A stretch of DNA of 64,000 nt from Haliea sp. GTDB lineage: Bacteria > Pseudomonadota > Gammaproteobacteria > Pseudomonadales > Halieaceae. Of this stretch, positions 17,174 through 27,065 are shown piece after piece. The stretch's first letter is position 1, and the number at the start of each line of letters is the position of its first letter. A model generated the notes under the pieces. The model saw only the letters and a list, made by a program, of their open reading frames with translations, did no database searches and had not been told where the DNA came from. The stretch is from the NCBI GenBank assembly GCA_024642245.1, contig JAHEBM010000004.1:42722-106721 (forward strand), written 5' to 3'. The translations under genes were made by a program, and so were the position numbers.

Positions 17174-17917
17174 ATGAACGCCATTCGCTCTACGCTGGTT
17201 TTTACCTGGCTGGTGCTTTCACTGATTCCCTGCGGTATAGCGCTGTTGCTGGCGTCCCTGTTCCTGAAAGATGAAAAGGTGTGGTGGTGGTTTGCCGTGC
17301 CCTGGCTGCGGGGAGTGGTCGAGGCGGCCAGGCTGATCGGTGGCGTGAAATACCGCCTGCATGGGGAGGAGAACCTGCCTTCGGCCACAGATATGCGCAG
17401 GGTCATACTCTGCCCCAAGCACCAGTCCACCTGGGAGACCTTTTTCTTTCCCAGCATGACCTCGCATCCGCTGGCGTATGTGTTCAAGAAAGAACTCCTG
17501 CGGATCCCCTTTTTTGGCTGGAGCATCGGCGCCCTCAATATGATTCACATTGACCGGAGCAAGGGCAAGGAGGCATGGAACAAGGTGGCGGAGCAGGGCA
17601 GGGTATTGATGGATCGTGGTAAGTGGATGATCATGTTCCCCGAGGGCACCCGCACCGAGCGCGGCACCAAGGGTAGTTACAAGCTTGGCGCCACCCGTCT
17701 CGCGGTGGCTACCGGCGCCTATGTCATACCGATAGCCGTCACGTCCGGCCGGTGCTGGCCAAGGCGTTCGTTTTCGTTTATTCCCGGTACCATCGACGTA
17801 TCGATCGGACAGCCGGTCTGCGCCGAGGGGCGGGAAGCGGGCGAACTGATGGATGAAGTGGAGCGCTGGATCGAAGCGGAAATGCACCGGCTCGACCCCG
17901 GCGCCTACGAACACTAA
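17174..17917 (+). CDS. plsC: 1-acyl-sn-glycerol-3-phosphate acyltransferase (PlsC family)
   Basis: Membrane acyltransferase of 247 residues that makes phosphatidic acid from lysophosphatidic acid. An N-terminal helix (residues 9-31) anchors it. The catalytic motif is KHQSTWETFF, i.e. His83 with Glu88 in place of the Asp of HX4D, a known variant in proteobacteria. The phosphate-binding motif FPEGTRT follows, and VIPIAV marks motif IV. The gene starts an operon with the DUF1145 and dienelactone hydrolase genes. Confidence 0.87.
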   Translation: MNAIRSTLVFTWLVLSLIPCGIALLLASLFLKDEKVWWWFAVPWLRGVVEAARLIGGVKYRLHGEENLPSATDMRRVILCPKHQSTWETFFFPSMTSHPLAYVFKKELLRIPFFGWSIGALNMIHIDRSKGKEAWNKVAEQGRVLMDRGKWMIMFPEGTRTERGTKGSYKLGATRLAVATGAYVIPIAVTSGRCWPRRSFSFIPGTIDVSIGQPVCAEGREAGELMDEVERWIEAEMHRLDPGAYEH

Positions 17918-17932
17918 TTTAAGGAGGAGACT

Positions 17933-18181
17933 ATGTCTGCTGGAAAAACAGGCTGCCTGGTGGTGTATGTGGTGCTTGCACTGCTGGCACTGTCCGAGGC
18001 CGGCACCACGGTAGGGACCTTGGCCATTTGGGCCTTACTGGTTGTGGCGGTGGTGCACAGTATTGAGATGGTGATCTTTTTGCCGCTCTGCCGGCAGTCA
18101 TCAGGGTCACTCCCGGCTAACCTGTTGCAGGTATTCCTGTTCGGGTATTTCCATATGATCGAAATGAAGGCCCAGTCATGA
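17933..18181 (+). CDS. DUF1145 small membrane protein
   Basis: An 82-residue protein with two or three hydrophobic helices, resembling the DUF1145 family (VVHSIEMVIFLPLCRQSSGS...FGYFHMIEM). ATG 17933 has an unusually strong ribosome site (AAGGAGGAG). Function unknown. Its stop overlaps the start of the next gene by 4 bases. Confidence 0.72.
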   Translation: MSAGKTGCLVVYVVLALLALSEAGTTVGTLAIWALLVVAVVHSIEMVIFLPLCRQSSGSLPANLLQVFLFGYFHMIEMKAQS

Positions 18182-18897
18182 CCATTCAGACACGCCTTGT
18201 GGAATACCGTCACGGCGACCTGGTACTGGAGGGTTTACTCGCCTGGGATGATGCCCTCAGGGGGCCCCGGCCGGCGGTTGCCATCTCCCATACCTGGGCT
18301 GGGCGCAGTGTATTCGAGGAGGGCAAGGCACAGGTGCTGGCGCAGCAGGGTTACGTCGGTTTCGCCATCGATATGTACGGCAAGGGAGTGAGAGGTGGCA
18401 CACCCGAGGAAAGTACCGCGTTGATGACGCCGTTGATGCAGGACCGGCCATTACTGCAACAGCGCATCACCAATGCGGTGACCGTGTTGCGGGAGCAGTC
18501 GGAGGTAGACCCGGGCCGGGTTGCGGCGATCGGGTACTGCTTTGGCGGTCTGTGCGTGCTGGATCTGGCGCGCACCGGCAGCGACGTCAGGGGAGTTGCG
18601 AGTTTTCACGGCCTGTTCGGCGCCCCGGGCAATACCCGGGGGAATAAGATCAGTGCCAGCGTGCTGTGCCTGCACGGCTACGATGACCCAATGGTTCCGC
18701 CACAAGCCGTGCTCGACCTGGCTTCGGAACTGACGGGGGCGGGCGCGGACTGGCAGGTTCACGCATACGGGAATACGGTACACTCGTTTACCAATCCGGA
18801 AGCCGACAACGTCGCCATGGGTGCCGCTTACGATCGCAGGGCCGATCGCCGCTCGTCCCTGGCATTGTCACATTTCCTGGAAGAGATTTTCGCCTGA
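18178..18897 (+). CDS. Dienelactone hydrolase family protein
   Basis: Alpha/beta hydrolase of 239 residues. The catalytic triad is visible: nucleophile Cys121 in GYCFGG, Asp170 in GYDDPMVPP, and His202 in VHSFTNP. The fold is that of dienelactone hydrolase, but most chromosomal members outside aromatic degradation clusters have unknown ester substrates. It overlaps the DUF1145 gene by 4 bases and is convergent with the alcohol dehydrogenase gene. Confidence 0.85.
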   Translation: MTIQTRLVEYRHGDLVLEGLLAWDDALRGPRPAVAISHTWAGRSVFEEGKAQVLAQQGYVGFAIDMYGKGVRGGTPEESTALMTPLMQDRPLLQQRITNAVTVLREQSEVDPGRVAAIGYCFGGLCVLDLARTGSDVRGVASFHGLFGAPGNTRGNKISASVLCLHGYDDPMVPPQAVLDLASELTGAGADWQVHAYGNTVHSFTNPEADNVAMGAAYDRRADRRSSLALSHFLEEIFA

Positions 18898-18911
18898 GAG
18901 CGACCCCTACG

Positions 18912-19895
18912 TCAGGGCACCAGCACAGCCGCGCCGTTAAAACGGCCCTGCCGCAAGTCGTCCAGCGCCTCATTTGCGCGCTCCAGCGGGTACCGGTGAA
19001 CAGTGGTGTGAACCGGTATAGCGGCTGCCAGTGGCAGGAACTCCGCACCGTCGCGGCGGGTGAGGTTGGCAACTGAGCAGATTTCTCTCTCGCCCCACAG
19101 TAAATCGTAGGAAAAGGCCGGTATCCGCGACATGTGGATGCCCGCGCATACCACCCGCCCACCCTTGCGAACTGCCCCCAGCGCCAGTGGAACCAGCTCC
19201 CCCTCCGGAGCGAAAATAATGGCCCCGTCGAGCGGCTGGGGCGGCTTTTGTCGCGAGTCGCCGACCCAGGTCGCCCCCAGTTCGCTGGCAAACGCCTGAG
19301 CGGTGGTGTCACCGGGCCGGGTGAAAGCGAAGACCTGCTGGTTTCTGTGGCGGGCCACCTGGGCAAGAATATGGGCGGCGGCGCCAAAGCCATACAGGCC
19401 AATGGTGTCGGCGGTATCCAGCAGGCGGTAGGCGCGGTAGCCGATCAGTCCCGCGCACAGCAGGGGCGCTGCCTGCAGGTCGTCGTAGCGGTCGGGTAGC
19501 TCGAAGCAGTAGCTGGCATCGGCCACGGTGTATTCGGCAAAGCCACCATTGATCTGGTAGCCGGTGTAGCGAGCGGTATCGCACAGGTTTTCCCGGTCGT
19601 GCCGGCAGTACCAGCAGTGCCCGCAACTGCCACCCAGCCAGGGTACACCCACTCGCTGGCCGGGCCTGAAGCCGCCCGTGTCGGTGCCCAGGGCGACCAC
19701 CTCGCCGACGATCTGGTGGCCCGGAATGAGGGGCAGGGCAGGCTCGGTGAGTTCGCCGTCGACCACATGCAGGTCGGTCCGGCAGATGCCACAGGCTTTT
19801 ACCTTCAACAGTAACTGGCCCGGCCCGGGACTCGGTCTTGGCAGTTCCCTCAGTTCGAGTGGCGCGCGGGGGCGGGACATGACCATCGCCCGCAT
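18912..19895 (-). CDS. Zinc-dependent alcohol dehydrogenase
   Basis: Medium-chain dehydrogenase of 327 residues from ATG 19895. The catalytic zinc ligands are Cys38 (GICRTD) and His60 (PGHQIVGE). The structural zinc site has four cysteines at 91, 94, 97 and 105. The Rossmann loop is degenerate (GLYGFGAAAHI), as in the subgroup related to zinc-binding alcohol dehydrogenases of the YjgB/AdhA type. The start overlaps the pap stop as TGATG, so translation is coupled to the polyphosphate enzyme gene. Confidence 0.84.
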   Translation of the reverse strand: MRAMVMSRPRAPLELRELPRPSPGPGQLLLKVKACGICRTDLHVVDGELTEPALPLIPGHQIVGEVVALGTDTGGFRPGQRVGVPWLGGSCGHCWYCRHDRENLCDTARYTGYQINGGFAEYTVADASYCFELPDRYDDLQAAPLLCAGLIGYRAYRLLDTADTIGLYGFGAAAHILAQVARHRNQQVFAFTRPGDTTAQAFASELGATWVGDSRQKPPQPLDGAIIFAPEGELVPLALGAVRKGGRVVCAGIHMSRIPAFSYDLLWGEREICSVANLTRRDGAEFLPLAAAIPVHTTVHRYPLERANEALDDLRQGRFNGAAVLVP

Positions 19896-21373
19896 CAGGA
19901 CTGCGGCTCCAGCGCCTGGCGGATGGTCTGGCAGAATGTTTTCAGGATCTGGACTCGCGCGTAGGGCTTGTCGTTGCCGGCCACCAGGGTCCAGGGCGCC
20001 TGGTGTGTGCTGGTATGGCTGACCATCTGGTCCACGGCCAGTTCGTACTCGTGCCACTTGTCCCGGTTGCGCCAGTCATCCTGGGTGAGCTTGTGCTGCT
20101 TGTGTGGGGTCTCCTGGCGCGCGAGGAAGCGCTGTTCCTGCTCGTCCTCGCTAATGTGTATCCAGAACTTGAGCAGGATGACCCCATGCTCCACCAGCTG
20201 GTTTTCGAAGCGGTTGATCTCGTTGTAGGCACGGTGCCATTGGGCCGCAGTGGCGAACTGTTCAACACGCTCCACCAGCACCCGGCCATACCACGACCTG
20301 TCAAAGAAAGTGCAGCGCCCATCCCGCTGCAACTGCCGCCAGAAACGCCACAGGTAGTGATGCGCGCGCTCTTCGTCCGTGGGGGCGGCGAACTGGACCA
20401 GTCGAAACAGCCGTGGGTCGATGGCCCGCGTGACCCGCCTGATGGCGGAGCCCTTGCCTGCGGCGTCCCAGCCCTCGAACACGGCCACCACGGAACGTTT
20501 CTCCAGGTAGGCACGCCAACCGAGGTCTCGCAGCTCTGCCTGGTACATCGACAGCTGCGATTTGTAGCTGTCGCGATCCAGCGCCAGTGACAGGTCTACG
20601 CTGTCCAGCACGGTGGGCTGCTTGCCCACGAGCGGTTCACTCTCCCGGGTTGGCGGGGCGGCGCCGGCGGGTTGCTGGCTCGCGCGGTACTCCATGGCTT
20701 CGAGTATCAGCTCTCCGGCGGTTATATCCCGGTAGTTACGATCTTCCGCCTCTATGAGCTGCCAGGGTGTGTGGCTGGAGTCGGTGGCCAGGATGAGCTG
20801 TTCCGATACCTCCAGGGTACGATTGTATTTGCCGCGTAACTCGTAGGGGTGGTCGGTAGCCGTCTGGCGATGTGGTGAGGCATCCTGCAGGCGGGCCTGC
20901 TGGGTATCGTTGCTGATGTGTAGCCAGAGCTTGATGACCAGTGCGCCGTCGTCGGTAAGCAATCGCTCGAAGGACTCGATCTGCTTGCAGTAAAGGGCAA
21001 ATTCCTCCGTGTCCATGTCGCCGGCCACGGCGGCCTGCGCCGGCCGGGTATACCAGGAGCCGAGGAATATGCCGATCTGCCCCCGGGCGGGCAGGCTGCG
21101 CCAGAAACGCCAGAAGAACGGCCGGGACTCCTCCTCGTCGGAGTGTTCCCAGAAAGTATTGGTCTCTATCCAGCGAGGATCCATCCACTCGTTGAGTTGT
21201 TGCACCAGGGAGCCCTTGCCGGCCCCGTCCAGGCCTGCCACGACAATGATCACCGGGTAATCCTGCTTGGCCAGGTCCAGCTGCGCCATCAACAGTCGTG
21301 CGCGCAACTGCTTTTGCAACGTGCTGAAATCGCTGTTTTTTACGTGTTTGCCGACTTCTAGGGTTTCAAACAT
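19895..21373 (-). CDS. pap: Polyphosphate:AMP phosphotransferase (two-domain PPK2)
   Basis: Class II PPK2 with two fused domains, 492 residues, as in Acinetobacter Pap. It transfers phosphate from polyphosphate to AMP, giving ADP. Each half has a P-loop: GLDGAGKGS and GWDAAGKGS. The lid motif is complete only in the C-terminal half (RSWYGRVLVERVE); the N-terminal half has GSWYTR, in line with reports that only the C-terminal domain is catalytic. It is divergent from tamA. Confidence 0.9.
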   Translation of the reverse strand: MFETLEVGKHVKNSDFSTLQKQLRARLLMAQLDLAKQDYPVIIVVAGLDGAGKGSLVQQLNEWMDPRWIETNTFWEHSDEEESRPFFWRFWRSLPARGQIGIFLGSWYTRPAQAAVAGDMDTEEFALYCKQIESFERLLTDDGALVIKLWLHISNDTQQARLQDASPHRQTATDHPYELRGKYNRTLEVSEQLILATDSSHTPWQLIEAEDRNYRDITAGELILEAMEYRASQQPAGAAPPTRESEPLVGKQPTVLDSVDLSLALDRDSYKSQLSMYQAELRDLGWRAYLEKRSVVAVFEGWDAAGKGSAIRRVTRAIDPRLFRLVQFAAPTDEERAHHYLWRFWRQLQRDGRCTFFDRSWYGRVLVERVEQFATAAQWHRAYNEINRFENQLVEHGVILLKFWIHISEDEQEQRFLARQETPHKQHKLTQDDWRNRDKWHEYELAVDQMVSHTSTHQAPWTLVAGNDKPYARVQILKTFCQTIRQALEPQS

Positions 21374-21433
21374 GGCCTGCCCGCATCCTGCGCTCGGGCT
21401 TACTTTACCGTATTTTTGCCGTGGGCATCAGAC

Positions 21434-21439
21434 TATAAT
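21434..21439 (+). promoter_or_regulatory. Candidate -10 box upstream of tamAB
   Basis: A perfect TATAAT lies 174 bases before the tamA start and 29 bases before the small leader ORF. A good -35 element at the right distance is not visible (only T-rich sequence), so this is a partial match. Confidence 0.4.
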
Positions 21440-21467
21440 CCTGCCCAGCGAATCCTGGAGCGTTGCA

Positions 21468-21584
21468 ATGGGTCTTGACCACAAGCTTACCCTGTCATAT
21501 GCCATACATTGTGCCCGCAGCGGCAGGTGGTTCAGCAATCCCGACGGGGCTGTCGCGCCCGGTTGCAGGGCGCAGCGGTCCTGA
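21468..21584 (+). CDS. Possible leader ORF ahead of tamA
   Basis: A 38-codon frame with GGAG seven bases before its ATG. It sits between the candidate -10 box and tamA, ending 28 bases before the tamA start. The product is basic with two cysteines and has no recognised family. The ribosome site is better than that of tamA itself. It may be a translated leader or chance. Confidence 0.3.
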   Translation: MGLDHKLTLSYAIHCARSGRWFSNPDGAVAPGCRAQRS

Positions 21585-21612
21585 TTTTGCGCACAGGCGA
21601 CTCGAACTGAGC

Positions 21613-23367
21613 ATGCGGTATCTCTGCATTTGTTTCCTCGTCCTGCTGGCAGTCGCGTCTCCTGTGTTCGCGGCCAGGCCTTCCCCTGTGCTGGAATACC
21701 AGCTCAAGGGACTGGAGGGCAACCTGTTGCAGAATGCGCGCGCATGGCTGGGCGAGGGGCCGGAATCCGGGCAGGAGAGGGCTAATTTTCTCTCCACCGC
21801 CGTGGAAAGGGTGGAAAACAGCCTGAAAGCACTCGGGTATTACAACCCGAACATCAAGACGGTGCTGAAGCGCACAGAGCCCGTGTGGTCACTGGAAATC
21901 ACCGTTATTCCCGGTGACCCGGTCATTATCGGGGTGATCAGCATACGCCTGCTGGGCGCCGCTGCCGACGACGAGGCCTTCCAGGAGCTGGTAAGCAAAG
22001 CCCCCTTTGCCGAGGGGGATGTTTTTAATCACGGGGACTATGAGCGTTTTAAAACCCGGCTGCTTACCCTGGGCCAGGAGCGAGGTTACTTCGACGCCGG
22101 TCTCAGCCAGAGCAGGGTGAACATCAATGTCGTCAGTGACCAGGCCGATATATACCTGCATTTTGAATCAGGTAAGCGATATCGCTTTGGGTCAGTGGAT
22201 TATAGCCAGGCCGGGCTCAACCCGGCCTTGCTGACACAGCTACAGCCTATCCATGAGGGGGATTATTTTGACCAGGGCCGTCTGCAGTTTTTCCAGAACC
22301 AGTTGCAACGCACGGGGTACTTTTCCGGGGTTGTCGTCACGCCCCTGATCGACAAGGCGGCCGATTACCGGGTGCCGCTGTCCGTGACACTTTATCGGGC
22401 CCGGCGACACAGCTTCGACGTCGGACTCGGTTACAGTACGGACACCCGGGAGCGGGTGTCGGCGACCTGGCGGACGCCCTCGCTGAACCGCTATGGTCAC
22501 AGCCAGCAGACCCGTATTTCCTATTCACAGGTCAACCCGAGTGGCCAGTTCACCTATTCAATTCCCATGTCCCATCCCCTGGATGATGTTATCCGCCTGT
22601 CCGCCTCGCTGGAAAACGACAAATTCGGCAATATCGAAAGCCGTTTGTGGGAGCTGGGCGCGCTGCGTGAGCGGCGCAGGGGAAAATGGGTATACAGTAT
22701 CTCCGGGCGCGAGCTGACGGAATCCTGGGAACTGAAGAATACCAAGTTCAATAGTAACTACGCCTTGCCCGGTTTTGCCATTTCCCACAGTAGCCGCGCG
22801 GGCTCCGTGGTGGATCCCAGCGGGGGTTTTACCCAGCTGTACAAGCTTGAGGGAGCCAGTGCAGACTTTGGTTCTGACATCGACCTGGTGCGCATGACGG
22901 CCAACTTCAGCTACATCATGACTCCCGCGCCACAGCACAGGGTTGTCAGCCGGGCGGGGCTTGGCGCGGTCTTTATTTCCGATGAGGACCGGGACAAGCT
23001 CTCGCCCTCACTGGGCTTCTTTGCCGGTGGCTCCCAGAGTATTCGCGCTTATGGCTACCAGTCTATTGGTAATGAGATAGACGTGCTGCGCGATAACGGC
23101 ACTGAGCAGACTGTCGTGGTGGGCGGTGACCGTTTGCTTACTGCCTCGCTGGAGTACCAGTATTATTTCACGCCTACCTGGCGCGGAGCGGTATTTGTCG
23201 ACGCAGGCGATGCCTTCGATTCCAGCGATTTCAACATCAATGTCGGGCCGGGCTTCGGAGTCCATTATGTTTCACAGGTGGGTGCCATCCGACTGGATCT
23301 GGCTAACAGCGCCAGTGATGACAATCCCGCCTGGCGCGTGGTCCTGAATATAGGTGCAGAATTTTGA
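21613..23367 (+). CDS. tamA: Translocation and assembly module outer-membrane protein TamA
   Basis: Omp85-family outer-membrane protein of 584 residues. A signal peptide (CICFLVLLAVASPVFA) precedes three POTRA-like domains (about residues 25-260) and a 16-strand barrel, closing with Phe as the last residue (VLNIGAEF). The barrel carries the Omp85 fold motif GGSQSIRAYGY. With TamB it inserts autotransporters and moves phospholipids between membranes. ATG 21613 is chosen because it gives the signal peptide; the open frame runs further upstream without one. Confidence 0.92.
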   Translation: MRYLCICFLVLLAVASPVFAARPSPVLEYQLKGLEGNLLQNARAWLGEGPESGQERANFLSTAVERVENSLKALGYYNPNIKTVLKRTEPVWSLEITVIPGDPVIIGVISIRLLGAAADDEAFQELVSKAPFAEGDVFNHGDYERFKTRLLTLGQERGYFDAGLSQSRVNINVVSDQADIYLHFESGKRYRFGSVDYSQAGLNPALLTQLQPIHEGDYFDQGRLQFFQNQLQRTGYFSGVVVTPLIDKAADYRVPLSVTLYRARRHSFDVGLGYSTDTRERVSATWRTPSLNRYGHSQQTRISYSQVNPSGQFTYSIPMSHPLDDVIRLSASLENDKFGNIESRLWELGALRERRRGKWVYSISGRELTESWELKNTKFNSNYALPGFAISHSSRAGSVVDPSGGFTQLYKLEGASADFGSDIDLVRMTANFSYIMTPAPQHRVVSRAGLGAVFISDEDRDKLSPSLGFFAGGSQSIRAYGYQSIGNEIDVLRDNGTEQTVVVGGDRLLTASLEYQYYFTPTWRGAVFVDAGDAFDSSDFNINVGPGFGVHYVSQVGAIRLDLANSASDDNPAWRVVLNIGAEF

Positions 23368-26300
23368 GCCGTCTGCTGTGGCGCCTGCTGGCCTGGCTGC
23401 TGTTCCTGCCGTTGCTGGTCGCCCTGGCCATTCCCTTTACCCAGGGCGGCAGCCGCATGGTCCTGGATGTGGCGAACCGTTGGCTGCCGCTGGAAATCGA
23501 TTACCGCGCCGGAACGCTTGCAGGGGAACTGGAGTTGGAGCGCCTCGCCTGGCGTGACGAGGACCTCAGTCTGGAGTTGCGGGGTCTGCGCCTGGCAGTC
23601 TCCCCAGCGTGTCTGTGGCACAGCAGGATATGCTTTGAGTGGTTGCACGCGCGGGAACTGGAGATCGTGCTGTTGCCGGGCACCGATGCCGACTCTGCGT
23701 TGCCGCAATCGGCCGGTGATGATTCGCTGTTGGTATTTCCTGTGCCGCTGGAGGCCGAGGACTTGCAGCTGGATTCCCTGCTTGTGTCCTGGGATGGCGG
23801 TGAATGGCGCCAGGGTGCACTGGCCGGTGCCGTAAAAATACGCGGTTCCACTGTCCGTGTTGAGCGGGCGCTGGTGCAGGACGCGCGGCTGCGGCTGTAT
23901 GACACGGGTGAGCCGGTGCCGGCAGGAGAGCCGGTCGTACTACCCGAAATCGACCTGCCGCTGGAACTGCTGGTGAGTGAACTGGTACTGGAGCACGGCT
24001 CATGGGATCTCTACGGGGAAGGCGGCGAATTACAGTCCCTGCGTCTGTCCGGCGAATGGCGGCAGCATCAGCTGGCATTGGCAAAGCTGTACATCAGCTC
24101 CGCGGTCGTTGGGGAGTGGAATGCCGCGGGCCATGTGGAATTTTCCGGAAACTGGCCGCTGGCCTTGCAGGGGCAGGTCACGGTACCCGGGATTCCCGCC
24201 TGGCCTTCGCAGCTGGAGCGGAACATCGCGCTGACAGCCAGTGGAGACCTGGCGGCCCTGTCCGTGCAGGCCGACGGTGGCGGACAGGTAAGCCTGTCAT
24301 CCCGAGCATTGCTCAACACGCTGGACCCGCTCTTGCCCTTCCACTTGTCGGCCACCGCTGAATGGCCCGGGAGCATGGACCTGGCGCAATGGGTGCAACT
24401 GCCACAGGCACTTGCCGGCGCTGCGCTGACAGGGCCATTGAACCTCGACGCCAGCGGTGACCTTGCCAGCCAGGTTTTCCAGCTCAAGTGTGCAGCAACA
24501 GTGCCCGGTTTCCCGTCGGTGGGTGTGCTGCTTGCCGGCAGCCATCGACAGGGACTGCTGGAGGTAGAAGACCTGCATCTGGAGGATGCCAACCAGGCCA
24601 ATACCCTGTGGGGCACGGCGCAGCTGCGCTACGGTGATCGTATTGAGATCTCGGCGCAGCTGGAATCCGGCGGCCTGGACCTGAAAGAACTGGGCGGCTA
24701 CGCTTCCGGTCACGTCGAGGGGCAGCTGCAGCTGGCGGCCGAGATCAGCGGTGATCGCTGGCAGGTTTCGGTGCCGCGGGCCAATGTGAAAGGAACGATA
24801 AATGGCCTGCCAGCCCGGCTTGGCGGTCACGTGGGTATCGACAGCGACCTGCATCTGCTGCCCAGCGACCTGCATGCCGATATCAACGGTGCCCGCCTGG
24901 TATTGCTGGCCTACGCCGACCCCTTGCAACAGGACCGCGTGGAACTGTCGGTCGATGACATTGCACGCTGGCTTCCCGATGCGCGAGGGGCCCTCTCGTT
25001 GCAGGCCGTGGCGACGCCGCAGTGGGATGATTTCACGCTCTCCGGCAAACTCGAAGAGATCCGGTTGCCAGGCGTGGAACTTGCTTTTGGTACCGTGCGA
25101 GGACATTACAAGCCTGGCGGCAGTGGCCAGTTCAACCTGGACGTCAGCGTGGAAGACCTTGTGGCCGGCCCCGTTGAGTTCGGCAGTGTAGCGCTCTCGG
25201 GCCGCGGGAGTGAATCGGGGCAGGGTTTGTCATTGCGCACTGAGGGGGATATCACCGGCCAGCTGGAAGTGAATGGCAAGTTCACCGATGGTGGTAAGTG
25301 GCAGGGCCAGCTCGCGCCCACCACCTTGCAAACCCGGGAGGGAAACTGGTACCTGTCCGAGGCCGTAGCCATCGGGTACTCGCCGTCCCCCGCCCGATTG
25401 CAGCTGGCAGCCCATTGCTGGCAGTTCCAGAACACCCGTGTGTGCCCCGGTGAGGTACTCCTGGCCGAGGAGGGGCGCGCCAGCGCGCGACTCACCGGCG
25501 ACCTGCAGTTCCTTGCCGCCTTTTTCCCCGAGTACCTGGAATTGCGGGGTGTCGTGTCGGCAACAGTCAGCGCCGGCTGGTCACCGGGCAAACCGCTGGC
25601 CCTCGAGGCGGAAGCGCGGGCGAGCGATATCAAGCTGACCCGCCACTACGGCGAGGGTGATTCGGGTACAGTCACCTGGCAGCGACTCGATGTTCGCGCG
25701 CACAATGGTGCGGCGGGCCTTGTCCTGGAGGCGGATGCCTATCACGACGAGCAGCGCACCGTTGCACTCGCGTTGCAGATGCCCGCGGGTCGTGAGGAAC
25801 CGGTATCGGGGGCGCTGGAAATCGACGGTTTGCAACTGGGTATGTTCGCCGCATTTGCACCGACCCTGTCAATCCTGGAAGGTGAGCTTGCGGGCAGTTT
25901 GGAGCTGCATGGCACGGTTGACAAGCCCCTGGCCCGGGGTGCGCTGCGCCTGTCCGGTGGCCATTTCGCCCTGGTCGACAACCCCACTGAATTGTCCGGG
26001 CTCTCACTGTTGCTGGAAGCGCAGGGCGATACCGCCCAGGTACAGGGTAATGGCCTGCTGGGAGGCGGCCAGCTGGACGTCAGCGGGGAGCTGTCAAGCC
26101 AGCCACAGTGGCGCCTGGCGCTGGCCCTGCAGGGCAGCCGACATGAGATTCTGCTGCCGCCGGCTACGCAGATGCTGGTATCGGAAAAAATCGATTTGCA
26201 GGTAAGCGCCGGTCTGCTCGGCCTGGGCGGCAACATAATTGTGCATGAAGGCACGCTGCAACATGAACAGTTGCCTGAGGGCAGCGTTACCCTGTCCGAT

Positions 26301-27065
26301 GATGTGGTTGAAGTCGATCTCACCGGCAACGTGATTTATGAGCCGGCGCCCTTTGGTATCGACATGAACATCGACTTGCTGATCGAGGATAACTTCAGGA
26401 TTCTGGGCGATATGGTCAATGCTACCGTCGGTGGCGAACTGCAGTTGCGGCAGGAGCCGTACCAGCCCTTGCAGGTGTTTGGTAATCTTAATGTCATAGG
26501 CGGCGAATTGCGCGCCTACCAGCAACGTCTGCGAGTCCAGCGCGGGACCATTGCGTTTTCCGGCACGCCGGACAACCCGGAACTCAATGTGCGGGCACAG
26601 AGGGAAATCAGCGCCGAGAATATTACCGTCGGCCTGCAGTTGCAGGGGACCCTGGAACAACCGAAGCTGGACATTTTTTCCGATCCAGTAATGTCACAGG
26701 GGGAAACCATGTCCTACCTGGTGCGGGGCAGGGGGCTGGACAGCGGTGCCGGCGCCGATGGCGTCGCCATGGCGCTGTCTGTAGGCACAGGGCTGGTCAA
26801 CCAGAGTGCGCTGGTAACCGAGCTCAACAGCATTCCCGGCATCAGCAATCTGGCCTTTGGCGCTGAGGGCAGCACCGAGGCTGACACCACCGCCACGGTG
26901 GGTGGCTATATCGGCGAGCGCCTTTACCTGTCCTATGGCATGGGTATCTACGAGCCTATTAACGTGCTCACCGCCCGTCTTTACCTGCAGACCCGCCTGT
27001 GGCTGGAGGTGGTCAGTCGGCTGGAGAATTCCGTCGATATCTATTACTCCTTTGATATTGAGTAG
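23364..27065 (+). CDS. tamB: Translocation and assembly module protein TamB
   Basis: AsmA/TamB-family protein of 1233 residues. One N-terminal helix (LLWRLLAWLLFLPLLVALAIPF) anchors it in the inner membrane; a long beta-rich repetitive region spans the periplasm, ending in the conserved DUF490/TamB domain (VFGNLNVIGGELRAYQQRL, then AFSGTPDNPELNVRA). It starts with TTG in a 4-base overlap (TTGA) with the tamA stop, so it depends on tamA translation. Confidence 0.92.
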   Translation: MSRLLWRLLAWLLFLPLLVALAIPFTQGGSRMVLDVANRWLPLEIDYRAGTLAGELELERLAWRDEDLSLELRGLRLAVSPACLWHSRICFEWLHARELEIVLLPGTDADSALPQSAGDDSLLVFPVPLEAEDLQLDSLLVSWDGGEWRQGALAGAVKIRGSTVRVERALVQDARLRLYDTGEPVPAGEPVVLPEIDLPLELLVSELVLEHGSWDLYGEGGELQSLRLSGEWRQHQLALAKLYISSAVVGEWNAAGHVEFSGNWPLALQGQVTVPGIPAWPSQLERNIALTASGDLAALSVQADGGGQVSLSSRALLNTLDPLLPFHLSATAEWPGSMDLAQWVQLPQALAGAALTGPLNLDASGDLASQVFQLKCAATVPGFPSVGVLLAGSHRQGLLEVEDLHLEDANQANTLWGTAQLRYGDRIEISAQLESGGLDLKELGGYASGHVEGQLQLAAEISGDRWQVSVPRANVKGTINGLPARLGGHVGIDSDLHLLPSDLHADINGARLVLLAYADPLQQDRVELSVDDIARWLPDARGALSLQAVATPQWDDFTLSGKLEEIRLPGVELAFGTVRGHYKPGGSGQFNLDVSVEDLVAGPVEFGSVALSGRGSESGQGLSLRTEGDITGQLEVNGKFTDGGKWQGQLAPTTLQTREGNWYLSEAVAIGYSPSPARLQLAAHCWQFQNTRVCPGEVLLAEEGRASARLTGDLQFLAAFFPEYLELRGVVSATVSAGWSPGKPLALEAEARASDIKLTRHYGEGDSGTVTWQRLDVRAHNGAAGLVLEADAYHDEQRTVALALQMPAGREEPVSGALEIDGLQLGMFAAFAPTLSILEGELAGSLELHGTVDKPLARGALRLSGGHFALVDNPTELSGLSLLLEAQGDTAQVQGNGLLGGGQLDVSGELSSQPQWRLALALQGSRHEILLPPATQMLVSEKIDLQVSAGLLGLGGNIIVHEGTLQHEQLPEGSVTLSDDVVEVDLTGNVIYEPAPFGIDMNIDLLIEDNFRILGDMVNATVGGELQLRQEPYQPLQVFGNLNVIGGELRAYQQRLRVQRGTIAFSGTPDNPELNVRAQREISAENITVGLQLQGTLEQPKLDIFSDPVMSQGETMSYLVRGRGLDSGAGADGVAMALSVGTGLVNQSALVTELNSIPGISNLAFGAEGSTEADTTATVGGYIGERLYLSYGMGIYEPINVLTARLYLQTRLWLEVVSRLENSVDIYYSFDIE

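Noticed and set aside
17420..17437. PlsC with Glu in place of Asp in HX4D as a broken active site
   Set aside because: KHQSTWET is a recurring form in proteobacterial PlsC proteins, so it is a normal variant.
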